Of a stretch of DNA of 64,000 nt, positions 1-9,783 are shown one piece after another. The first letter of the stretch is position 1; each line of letters opens with the position of its first letter. The stretch comes from Haladaptatus sp. DJG-WS-42 (GTDB lineage: Archaea > Halobacteriota > Halobacteria > Halobacteriales > Halococcaceae): contig NZ_CP147243.1 in assembly GCF_037198285.1 (NCBI RefSeq), positions 1,790,422 through 1,854,421 of the forward strand, in the 5' to 3' direction. The notes beneath the pieces were generated by a model. The model was given only the letters and a program-made list of their open reading frames with translations. It ran no database searches and was not told the origin of the DNA. The position numbers were made by a program, and so were the translations under genes.

Positions 1-46
1 TGCTAAATTGACAGCCGAAACGACCGTTTCGCCTGCCCACTCCCGT

Positions 47-1408
47 CTATGCCTCAGCCGTGGCGTCGAACACGGGCGAGTCGAGCCAGCCGTCGAACTG
101 CACACTGGCGGTGTTCGTCCCACGACGCGCGGAGACGGCGTCACCGGAGCCGTCTGCTTCCGTCCCGCTCACAGGATCTACGACGGTTCCGGATGCGCTT
201 TCGTGCGAAGAGACGCCATCAGACGACCCCCAGTAGTTGTTCGTCGCATCGACCACGTCGCTGTCGTGGTTTACGACCCCGTAGGCGTGGCTTTTCACGA
301 TGTCGTTCTCGTGAATCTCGATGAGTTCTGCGCCCTCGCCACCCGCGCCACAGAGCGCCGTCTCGTGGATTTCGATGCCGATGTTGTTGCTGGTAAACCG
401 GTTTCGTTCGATGGTCATCGAGTCACTGACCGCACGCACTTCGATGCCGTGGACGTTATCGGTGAGAATGTTTCGCGTCACGACGTGGTCGCCACCGTCG
501 AGCTGGATGCCGCCACCAGCCATATCGATGCCTTCGCCGCTTCCGACGAGCGTGTTCTCCTCGATGGTTTGGCCGGTTGCCCTCGCCGTGATGGCAAACT
601 CGGTTGCGCCGGTGATGTGGTTGTCGTGGACGTTGTTGTTCGACCCAGTGACCGCAATCCCGGTTTCGACGTTCTTGATGCGGTTTTCTGCAATCACGTT
701 GTTATCGCTCCGGATGAGGAACGCCGTGCTCTGGTAGGTTCTGCCGTCCGTCTGGAACGTGTTCCCGACGATGGTGTTTCCGGGTGCGTCTGGTCGCACG
801 TCAACCGTCCCCTCCACGAAGCGGTTGTTTGTGATGTCGTTGTCCGAGGAATCGTCGATGATGAGCGTTTCCTGTGCGAGATGATTTTCGCGGAAGTTGT
901 TTTCAACCACCGTGTTCCCGTCTGCGTGGTCGAGCACGATACCGAACATGCTGTGGGAGATATCGTTGTTCGCAACCGTCACGTCCGTCGTGTTATCGAG
1001 GTAGATTGCCCCGGTCACATCACCGTGTTTGAGCACGAGGTTCTGGACCGCGCCACCGTCGACGCCGTGGAGCTGGATGCCGCCACTACGCCGTTGCACC
1101 GAGAGGTTCTCGATTGTCACGTCGGTGAGCGTTCCCGCACCCTCGACGAGGATCGCCGCACCCTGTGCCGGGCCGTCAATCGTGTACCCCGCTCCGTCGA
1201 TGGCCACATCGCTCGCGGTGACGTTTAGGCACGCTTCGCGCCCCTGGTTCGAGATGTTCTGTCCGAGCCGGTACTCCCCTGACTCTGAAATCGTTTGACA
1301 TGCGTCAATCACGACGACTTCGGTCTGTGCGCCCCCAATCACGGCCCCACCCGCTGTTGTAGAAAGGAGGACGAGTAAAGTTCCAAACACTGCAGCCTGT
1401 GTTGACAT
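47..1408 (-). CDS. NosD-like right-handed beta-helix surface protein
   Basis: This is a predicted exported protein of about 453 residues. A hydrophobic N-terminal stretch (about residues 5-28) looks like a signal peptide. It is followed by many short repeats of the type 'NxIxxNxxGIxxxxxxxNxVxxN', the signature of PbH1 beta-helix repeats found in NosD and polysaccharide-active proteins. No C-terminal PGF-CTERM anchor is visible. The ATG at 1408 is chosen over an in-frame TTG at 1429 because it places the hydrophobic segment at the N terminus. The family includes periplasmic copper-chaperone-like and carbohydrate-binding proteins, and nothing here selects a substrate. No nos genes lie next to it, so a role in nitrous oxide reduction is not supported. 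Confidence 0.8.
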   Translation of the reverse strand: MSTQAAVFGTLLVLLSTTAGGAVIGGAQTEVVVIDACQTISESGEYRLGQNISNQGREACLNVTASDVAIDGAGYTIDGPAQGAAILVEGAGTLTDVTIENLSVQRRSGGIQLHGVDGGAVQNLVLKHGDVTGAIYLDNTTDVTVANNDISHSMFGIVLDHADGNTVVENNFRENHLAQETLIIDDSSDNDITNNRFVEGTVDVRPDAPGNTIVGNTFQTDGRTYQSTAFLIRSDNNVIAENRIKNVETGIAVTGSNNNVHDNHITGATEFAITARATGQTIEENTLVGSGEGIDMAGGGIQLDGGDHVVTRNILTDNVHGIEVRAVSDSMTIERNRFTSNNIGIEIHETALCGAGGEGAELIEIHENDIVKSHAYGVVNHDSDVVDATNNYWGSSDGVSSHESASGTVVDPVSGTEADGSGDAVSARRGTNTASVQFDGWLDSPVFDATAEA

Positions 1409-1819
1409 AGCGGTGTATGCACAACTCAACGTCTGTGGGTGTTTATTATGAACGCGCTAAGCCGATAAAACAACGAAAATTGACTGAAAACGTCTCCTCG
1501 ACTGCCCGTGAAACCACCATGCATCGCCATGACACTCTCTTAGTGTCTGGCGATTTTTCTCGTTGGTATTGAACAGATGGGGGACCGCTGATGCAATGTG
1601 GGGGAGCATCAGCGACCCTGGGGGAGTGGACCCATTCGCTTACAAATGACTCCACACTGGATTTTGGGGGCCCTCCAGTTAGGCCACTTTACCATTACTT
1701 CCCTGACAACATAATCTTTTATATTGACTCTCAGGAAAGTAAGAGCTAATTTTTAGCATACATATGTGGGCGGGGTGCAGTACCGGATTTTAGAGAAGCA
1801 GCTGACCTGCGTTTGCCGG
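1409..1819. other. Intergenic stretch without a convincing gene
   Basis: I see no credible coding region here. The part from about 1690 to 1780 is markedly AT-rich for this genome and contains runs such as aatcttttatattg. It lies between the beta-helix gene and the tRNA-Val 3'-end copies and may be decayed accessory DNA. A 69-residue reading frame on the minus strand at 1446-1655 has no recognisable features. Confidence 0.5.
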
Positions 1820-1841
1820 TGGGCCCGGGCGGATTCGAACC
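1820..1841 (-). repeat. tRNA-Val 3'-end copy 3 (distal)
   Basis: The copy matches the T-arm, acceptor 3' strand and discriminator of the tRNA-Val gene with one change in the acceptor (ggcccg instead of ggctcg). It is preceded in the tRNA direction by a GGGAGC...GCGACC segment that resembles those beside the tRNA-Arg and CAT-tRNA copies. Confidence 0.85.
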
Positions 1842-1870
1842 CCGGTCGCAGACAAGCTGCTCCCTACTTC

Positions 1871-1923
1871 GAATCGCCCTCGCGTCACACAGTTGCGACT
1901 CGCGGAATTGCTCGTCACAAAAT
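1871..1923. repeat. 53-base direct repeat, unit 1
   Basis: This unit is nearly identical to 1994-2046, with two single-base differences. It contains a hairpin at 1893-1920. One difference turns a stem pair into a C-A mismatch when read on the plus strand but a G-U wobble when read on the minus strand, which is the tRNA strand. Confidence 0.9.
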
Positions 1924-1927
1924 CTGA

Positions 1928-1950
1928 TGGGCTCGGGCGGATTCGAACCA
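1928..1950 (-). repeat. tRNA-Val 3'-end copy 2
   Basis: The sequence is identical to positions 2161-2183 of the tRNA-Val gene (T-arm, acceptor 3' strand and discriminator). It is followed on the plus strand by the hairpin at 1954-1986. Confidence 0.9.
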
Positions 1951-1993
1951 CGCCCAGACGTACTCGCTCACGCTGCGTGCGTCTGGTCTGATT

Positions 1994-2046
1994 GAATCAC
2001 CCTCGCGTCACACAGTTGCGACTCGCGGAATTGCTCGTCGCAAAAT
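1994..2046. repeat. 53-base direct repeat, unit 2
   Basis: This is the second copy of the unit at 1871-1923, offset by 123 bases, the same spacing as between 3'-end copies 2 and 1. It therefore looks like part of a tandem duplication of a 123-base unit. Confidence 0.9.
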
Positions 2047-2050
2047 GTAG

Positions 2051-2073
2051 TGGGCTCGGGCGGATTCGAACCA
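2051..2073 (-). repeat. tRNA-Val 3'-end copy 1 (proximal)
   Basis: The sequence is identical to 2161-2183 of the functional tRNA-Val gene. It is flanked by hairpins at 2016-2043 and 2076-2100. Confidence 0.9.
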
Positions 2074-2160
2074 AAGCAAGACTCACTCTGTTCGTCTTGC
2101 AGGGTTCAGAATCCTTCTCACAAACATTGCTGTTGCTCACGAGATTGTTCGCAACAGAAA

Positions 2161-2234
2161 TGGGCTCGGGCGGATTCGAACCACCGACCTCGGCCTTGTA
2201 AAGGCCACGTCATAACCAACTAGACCACGAGCCC
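2161..2234 (-). tRNA. tRNA-Val (anticodon TAC)
   Basis: The full cloverleaf can be drawn: acceptor stem GGGCTCG/CGAGCCC with discriminator A, anticodon stem TGGCC/GGCCG with loop TTTACAA giving anticodon UAC, and T-loop TTCGAAT. It is 74 bases with no intron and no encoded CCA. The 3' end faces an array of partial copies of itself at lower coordinates. Confidence 0.96.
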
Positions 2235-2318
2235 GCACCCCAACCAAACCACTGCCCAAGAATAACAGTTACTTTCTCGTCCGGAACCCTTACCGGGGGG
2301 CCACGCCTCCTCACAGCC

Positions 2319-2831
2319 ATGGACCTTTCGGCTCGAACCCTCCTCAAAGGCCCAATCCCGTTTCTCATCATCGGGATTGTCGCCCTTCTCGCGTTCAATT
2401 TTGGGCTCATCGGCCCGCCCGCCCCACCCGCAGACGATGAGTACAACTGGACTGAGGTGACGATTACCGACGAACGCGGCCAGCAGCTCGGCGTCGTCAC
2501 CGCTCGTATCGCAGATACGCCGGACAAACGCTACACGGGTCTCTCGAACACCACTTCTTTAGACGAGAACGAGGGGATGCTATTCACCTACGACTCGGAG
2601 GGTGAACACACCTACGTCATGCGGAATATGGATTTCCCGCTCGACATCATCTTCGTCGGTGCGAACGGGACGATTACCGAAATCTACCACGCGCCCGTCC
2701 CACCTGAGGGAACCACTGGCAACGACCTCACGCGCTATTCCGGCACCGGTCAGTACGTCCTCGAAGTGAACCGCGGCTGGACGACAGACCACGACGTTTC
2801 AGTCGGTGACACGGTCACTGTCACCGCATAA
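2319..2831 (+). CDS. DUF192 family membrane-anchored protein
   Basis: The 170-residue protein has one N-terminal membrane segment (about residues 11-31) and then a DUF192 (COG1430) domain facing the outside. Family landmarks are the 'RYTGLSN' segment, 'EGMLFTYD', and 'MRNMDFPLDIIF' followed by 'GTI'. The biochemical role of DUF192 is not established. A TATA-like GGAACCCTTACC lies about 28 bases before the ATG, which suggests leaderless initiation at 2319. It is 42 bases upstream of the ABC exporter on the same strand, so the two may share a transcript. Confidence 0.88.
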   Translation: MDLSARTLLKGPIPFLIIGIVALLAFNFGLIGPPAPPADDEYNWTEVTITDERGQQLGVVTARIADTPDKRYTGLSNTTSLDENEGMLFTYDSEGEHTYVMRNMDFPLDIIFVGANGTITEIYHAPVPPEGTTGNDLTRYSGTGQYVLEVNRGWTTDHDVSVGDTVTVTA

Positions 2832-2873
2832 CTGGGCATATCCTTTTCCGTCTCCCTCCCATGACTCAGGGCA

Positions 2874-4787
<1,914 letters not shown>

Positions 4788-4820
4788 CACATTAAGGTCA
4801 GGCAGGCACATGGGTCAGCC

Positions 4821-5546
4821 ATGTACCTCGCCGAGGAGACGTGGACGGACGCAGACGCCCTCGACACGACTCTCGCATTGCTTCCCGTTGGCAGCACCGA
4901 ACAGCACGGGCCACACGCCCCGCTCGGGACGGACATCCTCACCGCAGAAGCCGTCGCCGCCGCCGGGCACGATGCCTACGACGGCGACCTCATCGTCGCG
5001 CCAACCATCCCCGTCGGCATCGCCGAAGAACACCGTCACTTCACGGGCACGCTCTGGGTTTCTCCGGACACCTTCCGCCAATACGTCCGCGAAACTGTCC
5101 AGAGCCTCGCCTCTCACGGCTGGACGCGCGTCGTCATCGTGAACGGCCACGGCGGGAACATCGACGCACTCGCCGAAGTCTGCCAGACCATCACCCGCCA
5201 CGATGACGCCTTCGCCGTCCCCTTCACGTGGTTCACCGGAAACAGCGAGATGGGACACGGCGGACCGCTCGAAACCGCCTTGCTCCGCCACACGAACCCC
5301 GACCTCGTCCACGAAGACCGCATCGAAGAAGCTCGAAAGGGCGCGGCAGACCGGTGGGGTGACTGGACGAGTCACGTAAACCTCGCGGTGGATTCAGCGG
5401 AGTTTACGGAAAACGGTGTGGTCGGCGACCCGAGTGCAGGCGACGCAGAACGCGGCGAGGCGCTGCTCGCGGACGCCGGAACGGCGCTCTCGAATCTGTT
5501 AGCAGCAGTCAACGAGCGAGACGTGTCACGGCCCACCCACCGATAA
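4821..5546 (+). CDS. Creatininase family amidohydrolase, possibly ArfB
   Basis: The 241-residue protein belongs to the creatininase superfamily of metal-dependent amidohydrolases. Metal-binding motifs are visible: 'EQHGPHAPLGTD' near residue 27, 'EEHRHF' near 70, and 'NGHGGN' near 110. In archaea the family includes ArfB, the formylaminopyrimidine deformylase of riboflavin/F420 synthesis, and haloarchaea carry such proteins. The sequence alone does not separate ArfB from other creatininase-like enzymes. It ends one base before the convergent coiled-coil gene. Confidence 0.85.
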   Translation: MYLAEETWTDADALDTTLALLPVGSTEQHGPHAPLGTDILTAEAVAAAGHDAYDGDLIVAPTIPVGIAEEHRHFTGTLWVSPDTFRQYVRETVQSLASHGWTRVVIVNGHGGNIDALAEVCQTITRHDDAFAVPFTWFTGNSEMGHGGPLETALLRHTNPDLVHEDRIEEARKGAADRWGDWTSHVNLAVDSAEFTENGVVGDPSAGDAERGEALLADAGTALSNLLAAVNERDVSRPTHR

Positions 5547-5975
5547 TTACTCTTCTTCCTCGTCTTCGTCCACGTCTTCCGCTTCCTCGCCCATCTCCTC
5601 GAGCGATTTGCGGAGCTTTGGAATCGTCGAGGTGAGGCCGCCGACCTTCTCGTGGGCCTCTTCGATCTCCTCGATGAGTTCGGTGAGGTCCTCGATCTGT
5701 TCTTCTAAGTCGTCTGCGTCCTCGAAGGCGTCGGCGCGCACGCCCATCGTGTACCACTTTTTGGCGTTGCGCAGGTGTTCTTCTGCGTCGCCGGGGTTCA
5801 GCGCAGAGCGCAGTGAGTTGAGCACGCCGAGGGTGTTCTCGGCTTCCACGTCCCACACGTCGTCTGCGGCGGGGAGCGACTCGTATGCTTGCTGGAGATG
5901 CGACTCGACGTCGGCCCGCATTTCGCTTGCCGCTTCGCCGAAGAGTTCGTCGTCGTTGAGCGTCGCTTGACTCAT
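5547..5975 (-). CDS. Conserved haloarchaeal coiled-coil protein (DUF5790-like)
   Basis: The 142-residue protein is very acidic and mostly helical. A coiled-coil region of Glu/Leu heptads spans about residues 85-130, and the tail is almost all Asp and Glu. I recognise it as a small haloarchaea-specific family (DUF5790 from memory) without known function. A TATA-like TATAAAAGG on the minus strand about 28 bases before the ATG supports this start and leaderless transcription. It converges on the creatininase gene with no spacer. Confidence 0.75.
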   Translation of the reverse strand: MSQATLNDDELFGEAASEMRADVESHLQQAYESLPAADDVWDVEAENTLGVLNSLRSALNPGDAEEHLRNAKKWYTMGVRADAFEDADDLEEQIEDLTELIEEIEEAHEKVGGLTSTIPKLRKSLEEMGEEAEDVDEDEEEE

Positions 5976-6158
5976 GGCCTGGTATTCGTTGGCATCCCTT
6001 TTATACTATTGCCCGAAACTGAAAGTGAAAATCGCGTGCGGGCTGGGGGTTTCAACACAGCACGATTCCATCTCTTCGGCCATGATTCGTTTTGCGTGAC
6101 AGTTTGTGCCCGAACAGACGCGGTACACCTAATCTGAAACGAGCCGATAGTATCCGAT

Positions 6159-7268
6159 ATGAGAACGGTGAACGCGGCTGTCGTAACGGAGCCGTCGGGG
6201 GATTTCCACATCGAGGAACTCACCCTTTCCGAGCCGCGCGCAGACGAGGTGCTCGTGCGAATCGTCGCAACCGGCATCTGCCCTGCCGACGCCGCGGTGC
6301 GCAAGCAGCACTTTTCGACACCGCTTCCCGCCGTGCTCGGACACGAAGGCGCAGGCGTCGTCGAAGCCGTTGGCGAGAACGTGACGACGGTTGCACCGGG
6401 CGACCACGTGGTACTCAGTTTCGACCACGACCGGACGTGTCGGAACTGTCGGGACGGCAATCCGGCGTACTGCTCGAACCTTAGCGCGTACAATTTCGCG
6501 GGCGTCAGAGGAGACACTGGAACCTCACCACTCCAGAGAGACGGTGACCCTGTCAGCCTCTTTTTCGGGCAATCGTCGTTCGCTACGCACTCGGTTGTCA
6601 GCGCGCGACAGGTGGTCGCCGTTCCAACCGATGTTCCCCTCGAACTCCTCGGGCCGCTCGGGTGTTCCGTCCAGACGGGAAGTGGGGCGGTTCTCAACTC
6701 GCTCGACCCAGCCCCCGGCACATCGATTGCGGTGTTCGGGGTCGGTGCTGTCGGACTGAGTGCGGTGTTGGGGGCTGTCGTCGCGGGCTGTACGAAAATC
6801 ATCGCCGTTGACCGCCTCCAAAGTCGGCTCGAAATGGCGGAAAACTTCGGTGCGACGCACACGATACACGTTGCGGAGACCACAGACTTCGTGGAGACGA
6901 TTCGAGAACTGACCGGCGATGGTGTGGACTTTTCGTTAGATACGACCTCAGCACCGGAACGCATCCGTCAGGCAGTCCGCGCAACCCGCGAAACGGGAAC
7001 GTGCGGACTGCTCGGCGGGGCACCTGAAGAACCGGAACCAACGTTCGAACTGCTGCCCGTACTTCGGGGACGGAGGGTTCGCGGCATCTCACAGGGTGAT
7101 TCAATTCCTGCCGTGTTCATCCCGCGACTTATCGAACTCTACCAACAAGACCGCTTTCCGTTCGACGAATTCGTCACCTTCTACGATTTTTCGGATATCA
7201 ACCGCGCATTTGAGGACGTTGCAGACGGTCGCGTCATCAAACCGGTTCTTCGGATTGGCGACGTCTAA
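6159..7268 (+). CDS. Zn-dependent alcohol dehydrogenase, aryl-alcohol type
   Basis: The 369-residue medium-chain dehydrogenase has catalytic-zinc residues in 'GICPADAAVR' and 'LGHEGAGVVEAVG', and the NAD-binding 'GVGAVGLSAVLGA' near residue 190. It resembles the class III/aryl-alcohol dehydrogenase subgroup that oxidises benzyl-type or long-chain alcohols. In the structural-zinc loop, near residues 88-105, the first of the usual four cysteines is replaced by Asp ('DRTCRNC' then a later Cys). Structural zinc binding may therefore be altered or lost. The gene stands alone, with mptD converging on it. Confidence 0.85.
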   Translation: MRTVNAAVVTEPSGDFHIEELTLSEPRADEVLVRIVATGICPADAAVRKQHFSTPLPAVLGHEGAGVVEAVGENVTTVAPGDHVVLSFDHDRTCRNCRDGNPAYCSNLSAYNFAGVRGDTGTSPLQRDGDPVSLFFGQSSFATHSVVSARQVVAVPTDVPLELLGPLGCSVQTGSGAVLNSLDPAPGTSIAVFGVGAVGLSAVLGAVVAGCTKIIAVDRLQSRLEMAENFGATHTIHVAETTDFVETIRELTGDGVDFSLDTTSAPERIRQAVRATRETGTCGLLGGAPEEPEPTFELLPVLRGRRVRGISQGDSIPAVFIPRLIELYQQDRFPFDEFVTFYDFSDINRAFEDVADGRVIKPVLRIGDV

Positions 7269-7274
7269 ACGGTG

Positions 7275-7619
7275 TTACTGTTCGTTCTCGACATCGACGA
7301 CGCGCATCATCGGGTAGCCGCCTTCCATCGCCATACGCGTGCGCACGGTGACGCCTTCGTAGGCGACGCGCATTTCGACGTCCATGAACTTGCCCGTGAG
7401 TTCGGTGTAGCCGTGGTCGATGGCCGCCGCGAGGTCGTCTTTGCGGATGTCGACCGTCACGTCCTCGCAGTGTGGTTGGTTCAAGATGGCTTCCTCCATC
7501 GCGCGTGCGAGGCTGTCTGCGCTCCCGGGGCTTACCGGTGTGCCCGCGAACTGGTGGTATAGCGTGCCGAACTTGATGCCCGCCTCGAAACAGGCGGTCT
7601 CTGCGTCGGTCGGTTCCAT
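7275..7619 (-). CDS. mptD: Archaeal dihydroneopterin aldolase MptD
   Basis: The 114-residue protein matches the small archaeal MptD family (COG2098), which cleaves 7,8-dihydroneopterin to 6-hydroxymethyl-dihydropterin for folate or methanopterin synthesis. Recognisable stretches are 'CFEAGIKFGTLYHQF', 'SLARAMEEAI' and 'GYTELTGKFMDVEM'. The start at 7619 gives the usual family length. An upstream ATG at 7718 would overlap the divergent aIF2-beta promoter and add an unrelated basic extension. DHFR later in the window (19484) belongs to the same metabolic area. Confidence 0.87.
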   Translation of the reverse strand: MEPTDAETACFEAGIKFGTLYHQFAGTPVSPGSADSLARAMEEAILNQPHCEDVTVDIRKDDLAAAIDHGYTELTGKFMDVEMRVAYEGVTVRTRMAMEGGYPMMRVVDVENEQ

Positions 7620-7689
7620 GTCTTTGATTCTGCTGGCAACTGGTTTACCTCTTCGTGTGGCACTGCGCGATAACCAATCACGCAACTCC

Positions 7690-7694
7690 TTTAC
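7690..7694 (+). promoter_or_regulatory. TATA-like element for aIF2-beta
   Basis: A TTTAC core preceded by a purine/pyrimidine-mixed BRE-like stretch lies about 25 bases before the ATG at 7717. This is the spacing expected for a leaderless haloarchaeal transcript. Confidence 0.45.
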
Positions 7695-7716
7695 GCCCCG
7701 AACTCTTTTTCCGACC

Positions 7717-8325
7717 ATGGACTACGAAGCCAGCTTAGATCGGGCCATGGAGTCTGTGCCCGACTTCCGGGGCAGCGAAGACCGACTTCGCGTGCCAGAC
7801 GCGCAGGCGCAGAAAGACGGGGCGTTCACTCGTCTAACAAACCTGAACGCGATTGCAGACGCTCTTTCCCGCAAGCCAGAGCACCTCCACAGCGCCATCC
7901 AGCGCGAGTTCGGTACCAACGGCCAAATCGACGAGAACTGGGCACGTTACAACGGGTCCTTTTCGGCCTCTGACTTCGAGGCCGCCATCGAGAGCTACAT
8001 GGAAGAGTTCGTCACCTGTTCTGAGTGTGGCCTCCCTGACACCCGTTTGACGATGGAAGGGCGCACCCAGATGCTCCGCTGTGAGGCCTGTGGTGCGTTC
8101 CGTCCGGTCGCAAAACGTACGGCAACCTCTACGACGCAGAACCGAGCAGTCCTCGAAGAGGGCAAAACGTACGAGGTCAAAATCACCGACACCGGCCGCA
8201 AGGGCGACGGCGTCGCTGAGAAGGGCAAGTACACCATCTTCGTTCCCGGCGCACATGAGGGTGACGTGGTGAACATCTACATCGAAAACATCTCCGGCAC
8301 GCTGGCGTTCGCGCGGCTCGCCTAA
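7717..8325 (+). CDS. Translation initiation factor aIF2 subunit beta with TRAM domain
   Basis: The 202-residue protein has the aIF2-beta core (about residues 1-135), including the C-terminal zinc finger 'CSECGLPDT...CEACGAF'. It is followed by a TRAM domain (about 140-202, 'GKTYEVKITDTGRKGDGVAE') that binds RNA. aIF2-beta is part of the trimer that carries initiator Met-tRNA to the small ribosomal subunit. The fused TRAM domain is usual in haloarchaea. The start at 7717 is set by the family N terminus ('MDYEASLDRA') and the TATA spacing. Confidence 0.93.
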   Translation: MDYEASLDRAMESVPDFRGSEDRLRVPDAQAQKDGAFTRLTNLNAIADALSRKPEHLHSAIQREFGTNGQIDENWARYNGSFSASDFEAAIESYMEEFVTCSECGLPDTRLTMEGRTQMLRCEACGAFRPVAKRTATSTTQNRAVLEEGKTYEVKITDTGRKGDGVAEKGKYTIFVPGAHEGDVVNIYIENISGTLAFARLA

Positions 8326-8386
8326 TCTGCGGACAGCTTTTCTGAATCGCACGTTACTTACTGTCGCCGCTCGGAGAACCATCTGA

Positions 8387-9133
8387 ATGGACGACCCGGT
8401 CTTACTCACGGGCGCTGCGGGCCGCGTCGGCACGGCCATCTTGGGCGGCATTGCCGACACGTACGAGTGGCGACTCCTCGACCGCGAACCCCCAACCGGC
8501 GAGGTCGACCACGAGTACGTCGTCGCCGACATCACGGATGAGGAAGCCATCCGCGAGGCGGTCGAGGGCGTCGGCGCAATCATCCACCTCGCGGGCGACC
8601 CCCGCCCCGAGGCCCCCTGGGACAGCGTCTTACAGAACAACATCGACGGCACACAGACAATTCTCGACGCGGCCGTGGACGCAGGCGTAGAGAAGTTCGC
8701 CTTCGCCTCCTCGAATCATGCGGTTGGTGCGTTCGAAACCGAGGAGCGAAAACCCGACATCTACCGCACCCACGACGAGTTCCGACTCGACGGGACGGAA
8801 CTCCCCCGGCCGAGCAACCTTTACGGCGTCAGTAAAGCCGCTGGCGAAACCCTTGGCCGGTACTACCACGACCACTACGACTTAGACGTGGTGTGCGTGC
8901 GAATTGGCAACCTCACCAAAGACCACCCGCCAATCGACTACGAGCGCGGGCAGGCGATGTGGCTCTCGTATCGTGATTGTGCCCACCTGTTCGACCGCTG
9001 TATTCAGGCCGACTACGACTACGAAATCGTCTACGGCATCTCCGACAACGACCGAAAATACTACTCCATCGAGCGCGCGAAAGAAGTGCTCGGCTACGAG
9101 CCACAGGACAACTCCGCACACTTCGACGACTGA
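8387..9133 (+). CDS. azf: NAD-dependent glucose-6-phosphate dehydrogenase Azf-like (extended SDR)
   Basis: The 248-residue extended short-chain dehydrogenase has the N-terminal Rossmann motif 'TGAAGRVG' and the catalytic 'YGVSKAAGE'. Long segments such as 'IHLAGDPRPEAPW', 'FASSNHAVGA' and 'GQAMWLSYRDCAHLFDRC' match what I remember of Azf, the Haloferax volcanii NAD-dependent glucose-6-phosphate dehydrogenase that starts the oxidative pentose phosphate pathway. The closest alternative is a uronate dehydrogenase-like epimerase. It converges on the DUF309 gene with one base between them. Confidence 0.82.
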   Translation: MDDPVLLTGAAGRVGTAILGGIADTYEWRLLDREPPTGEVDHEYVVADITDEEAIREAVEGVGAIIHLAGDPRPEAPWDSVLQNNIDGTQTILDAAVDAGVEKFAFASSNHAVGAFETEERKPDIYRTHDEFRLDGTELPRPSNLYGVSKAAGETLGRYYHDHYDLDVVCVRIGNLTKDHPPIDYERGQAMWLSYRDCAHLFDRCIQADYDYEIVYGISDNDRKYYSIERAKEVLGYEPQDNSAHFDD

Positions 9134-9134
9134 G

Positions 9135-9749
9135 TCAGTCGAACAGGCCGTCGACGTCGCGCACCTTCGCGTTTCGCCGGGCAACGTGCTGGCTGAGTCG
9201 CTCGAAGACGAGCGCACGATTCGTCGCGTCTGCGGCGAAATCCATGACCAGCGTGATGAACTGATTCGTTTCGTTTTTCTCGACCGCTTCGCTCGCGTAG
9301 GCGACGGCTTGTGCAACGACTTCGTCATCATAACCCAACTCCTCGGCCAACACGCTCGCGGCGATGGCGGCCGCGGGGAAATCGAGGTGATGGAGCTGGC
9401 ACGGTGTGCCGTCGTAGGTTAGTACCAACGGCGCTTCGAGGTCGATGCTCTCTGGGGAGTTTTCGAGACCTGCAAGATAGGCGCGAACCACACCGACGTT
9501 CACGCGCCGGTAGGTTTCGGGGAGACCTGTGAGGTACTCGTGTGCGCTCCCGACCAGCCCTGCCATTCCCTCCCAGTTCTCACGCGTGGCGTGGTGGATG
9601 GCGGCGGTGAACTGAATCAGCCCGTGGAGCAGGCGCTCGTCGTCACTGCCGGGTTCGAGTTCGAGCCATTCGTCCTCCCACGCGTCGTGGGCGGCGTGAA
9701 ACTCGCCCGCGTTGTAGATGGCGATGCCTGCTTTGAGGCTGTCGTCCAT
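9135..9749 (-). CDS. DUF309 family protein
   Basis: The 204-residue protein begins with the DUF309 helical signature 'IYNAGEFHAAHDAWEDEW' and a second helix pair containing 'LLHGLIQFTAAIHHA'. DUF309 proteins are widespread small helical proteins without an assigned biochemical role. The C-terminal half (from about residue 115) is less conserved and looks specific to haloarchaea. The stop codon lies next to the end of azf on the opposite strand. Confidence 0.83.
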   Translation of the reverse strand: MDDSLKAGIAIYNAGEFHAAHDAWEDEWLELEPGSDDERLLHGLIQFTAAIHHATRENWEGMAGLVGSAHEYLTGLPETYRRVNVGVVRAYLAGLENSPESIDLEAPLVLTYDGTPCQLHHLDFPAAAIAASVLAEELGYDDEVVAQAVAYASEAVEKNETNQFITLVMDFAADATNRALVFERLSQHVARRNAKVRDVDGLFD

Positions 9750-9783
9750 ACTCGAAAGATGCGAGCGAGACGGAAAAGGGTCG

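Larger units (their letters stand above)
1820..2157 (-). repeat. tRNA-Val 3'-end copy and hairpin array
   Basis: Downstream of tRNA-Val in its transcription direction are three further copies of the tRNA 3' end (T-arm through the discriminator base) at 2051-2073, 1928-1950 and 1820-1841, spaced 110, 123 and 108 bases. Hairpins lie between them at 2130-2157 (CTGTTGC/GCAACAG), 2076-2100 (GCAAGAC/GTCTTGC), 2016-2043 (TTGCGA/TCGCAA) and 1954-1986 (CCAGACG/CGTCTGG). A 53-base direct repeat occurs at 1871-1923 and 1994-2046 with two differences. The copies lack the 5' half of a tRNA and cannot fold as complete tRNAs. Confidence 0.85.

Noticed and set aside
8-1228. A 406-codon open frame on the plus strand
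   Set aside because: It is exactly antisense to the beta-helix gene, whose repeats and signal peptide make biological sense. Long antisense frames are common in GC-rich haloarchaeal DNA.
47-1408. The beta-helix gene as nosD of a denitrification cluster
   Set aside because: No nosZ, nosF, nosY or nosL is adjacent. The family is too broad for that assignment.
1446-1655. A 69-residue minus-strand frame upstream of the beta-helix gene
   Set aside because: No family likeness, no promoter or ribosome site, and amino-acid composition unlike neighbouring proteins.
1813-2201. Overlapping plus-strand reading frames with repeated GSGGFEP peptides across the tRNA-Val region
   Set aside because: The peptide is the antisense translation of the tRNA 3' end and its copies. 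Such frames are a known source of false proteins.
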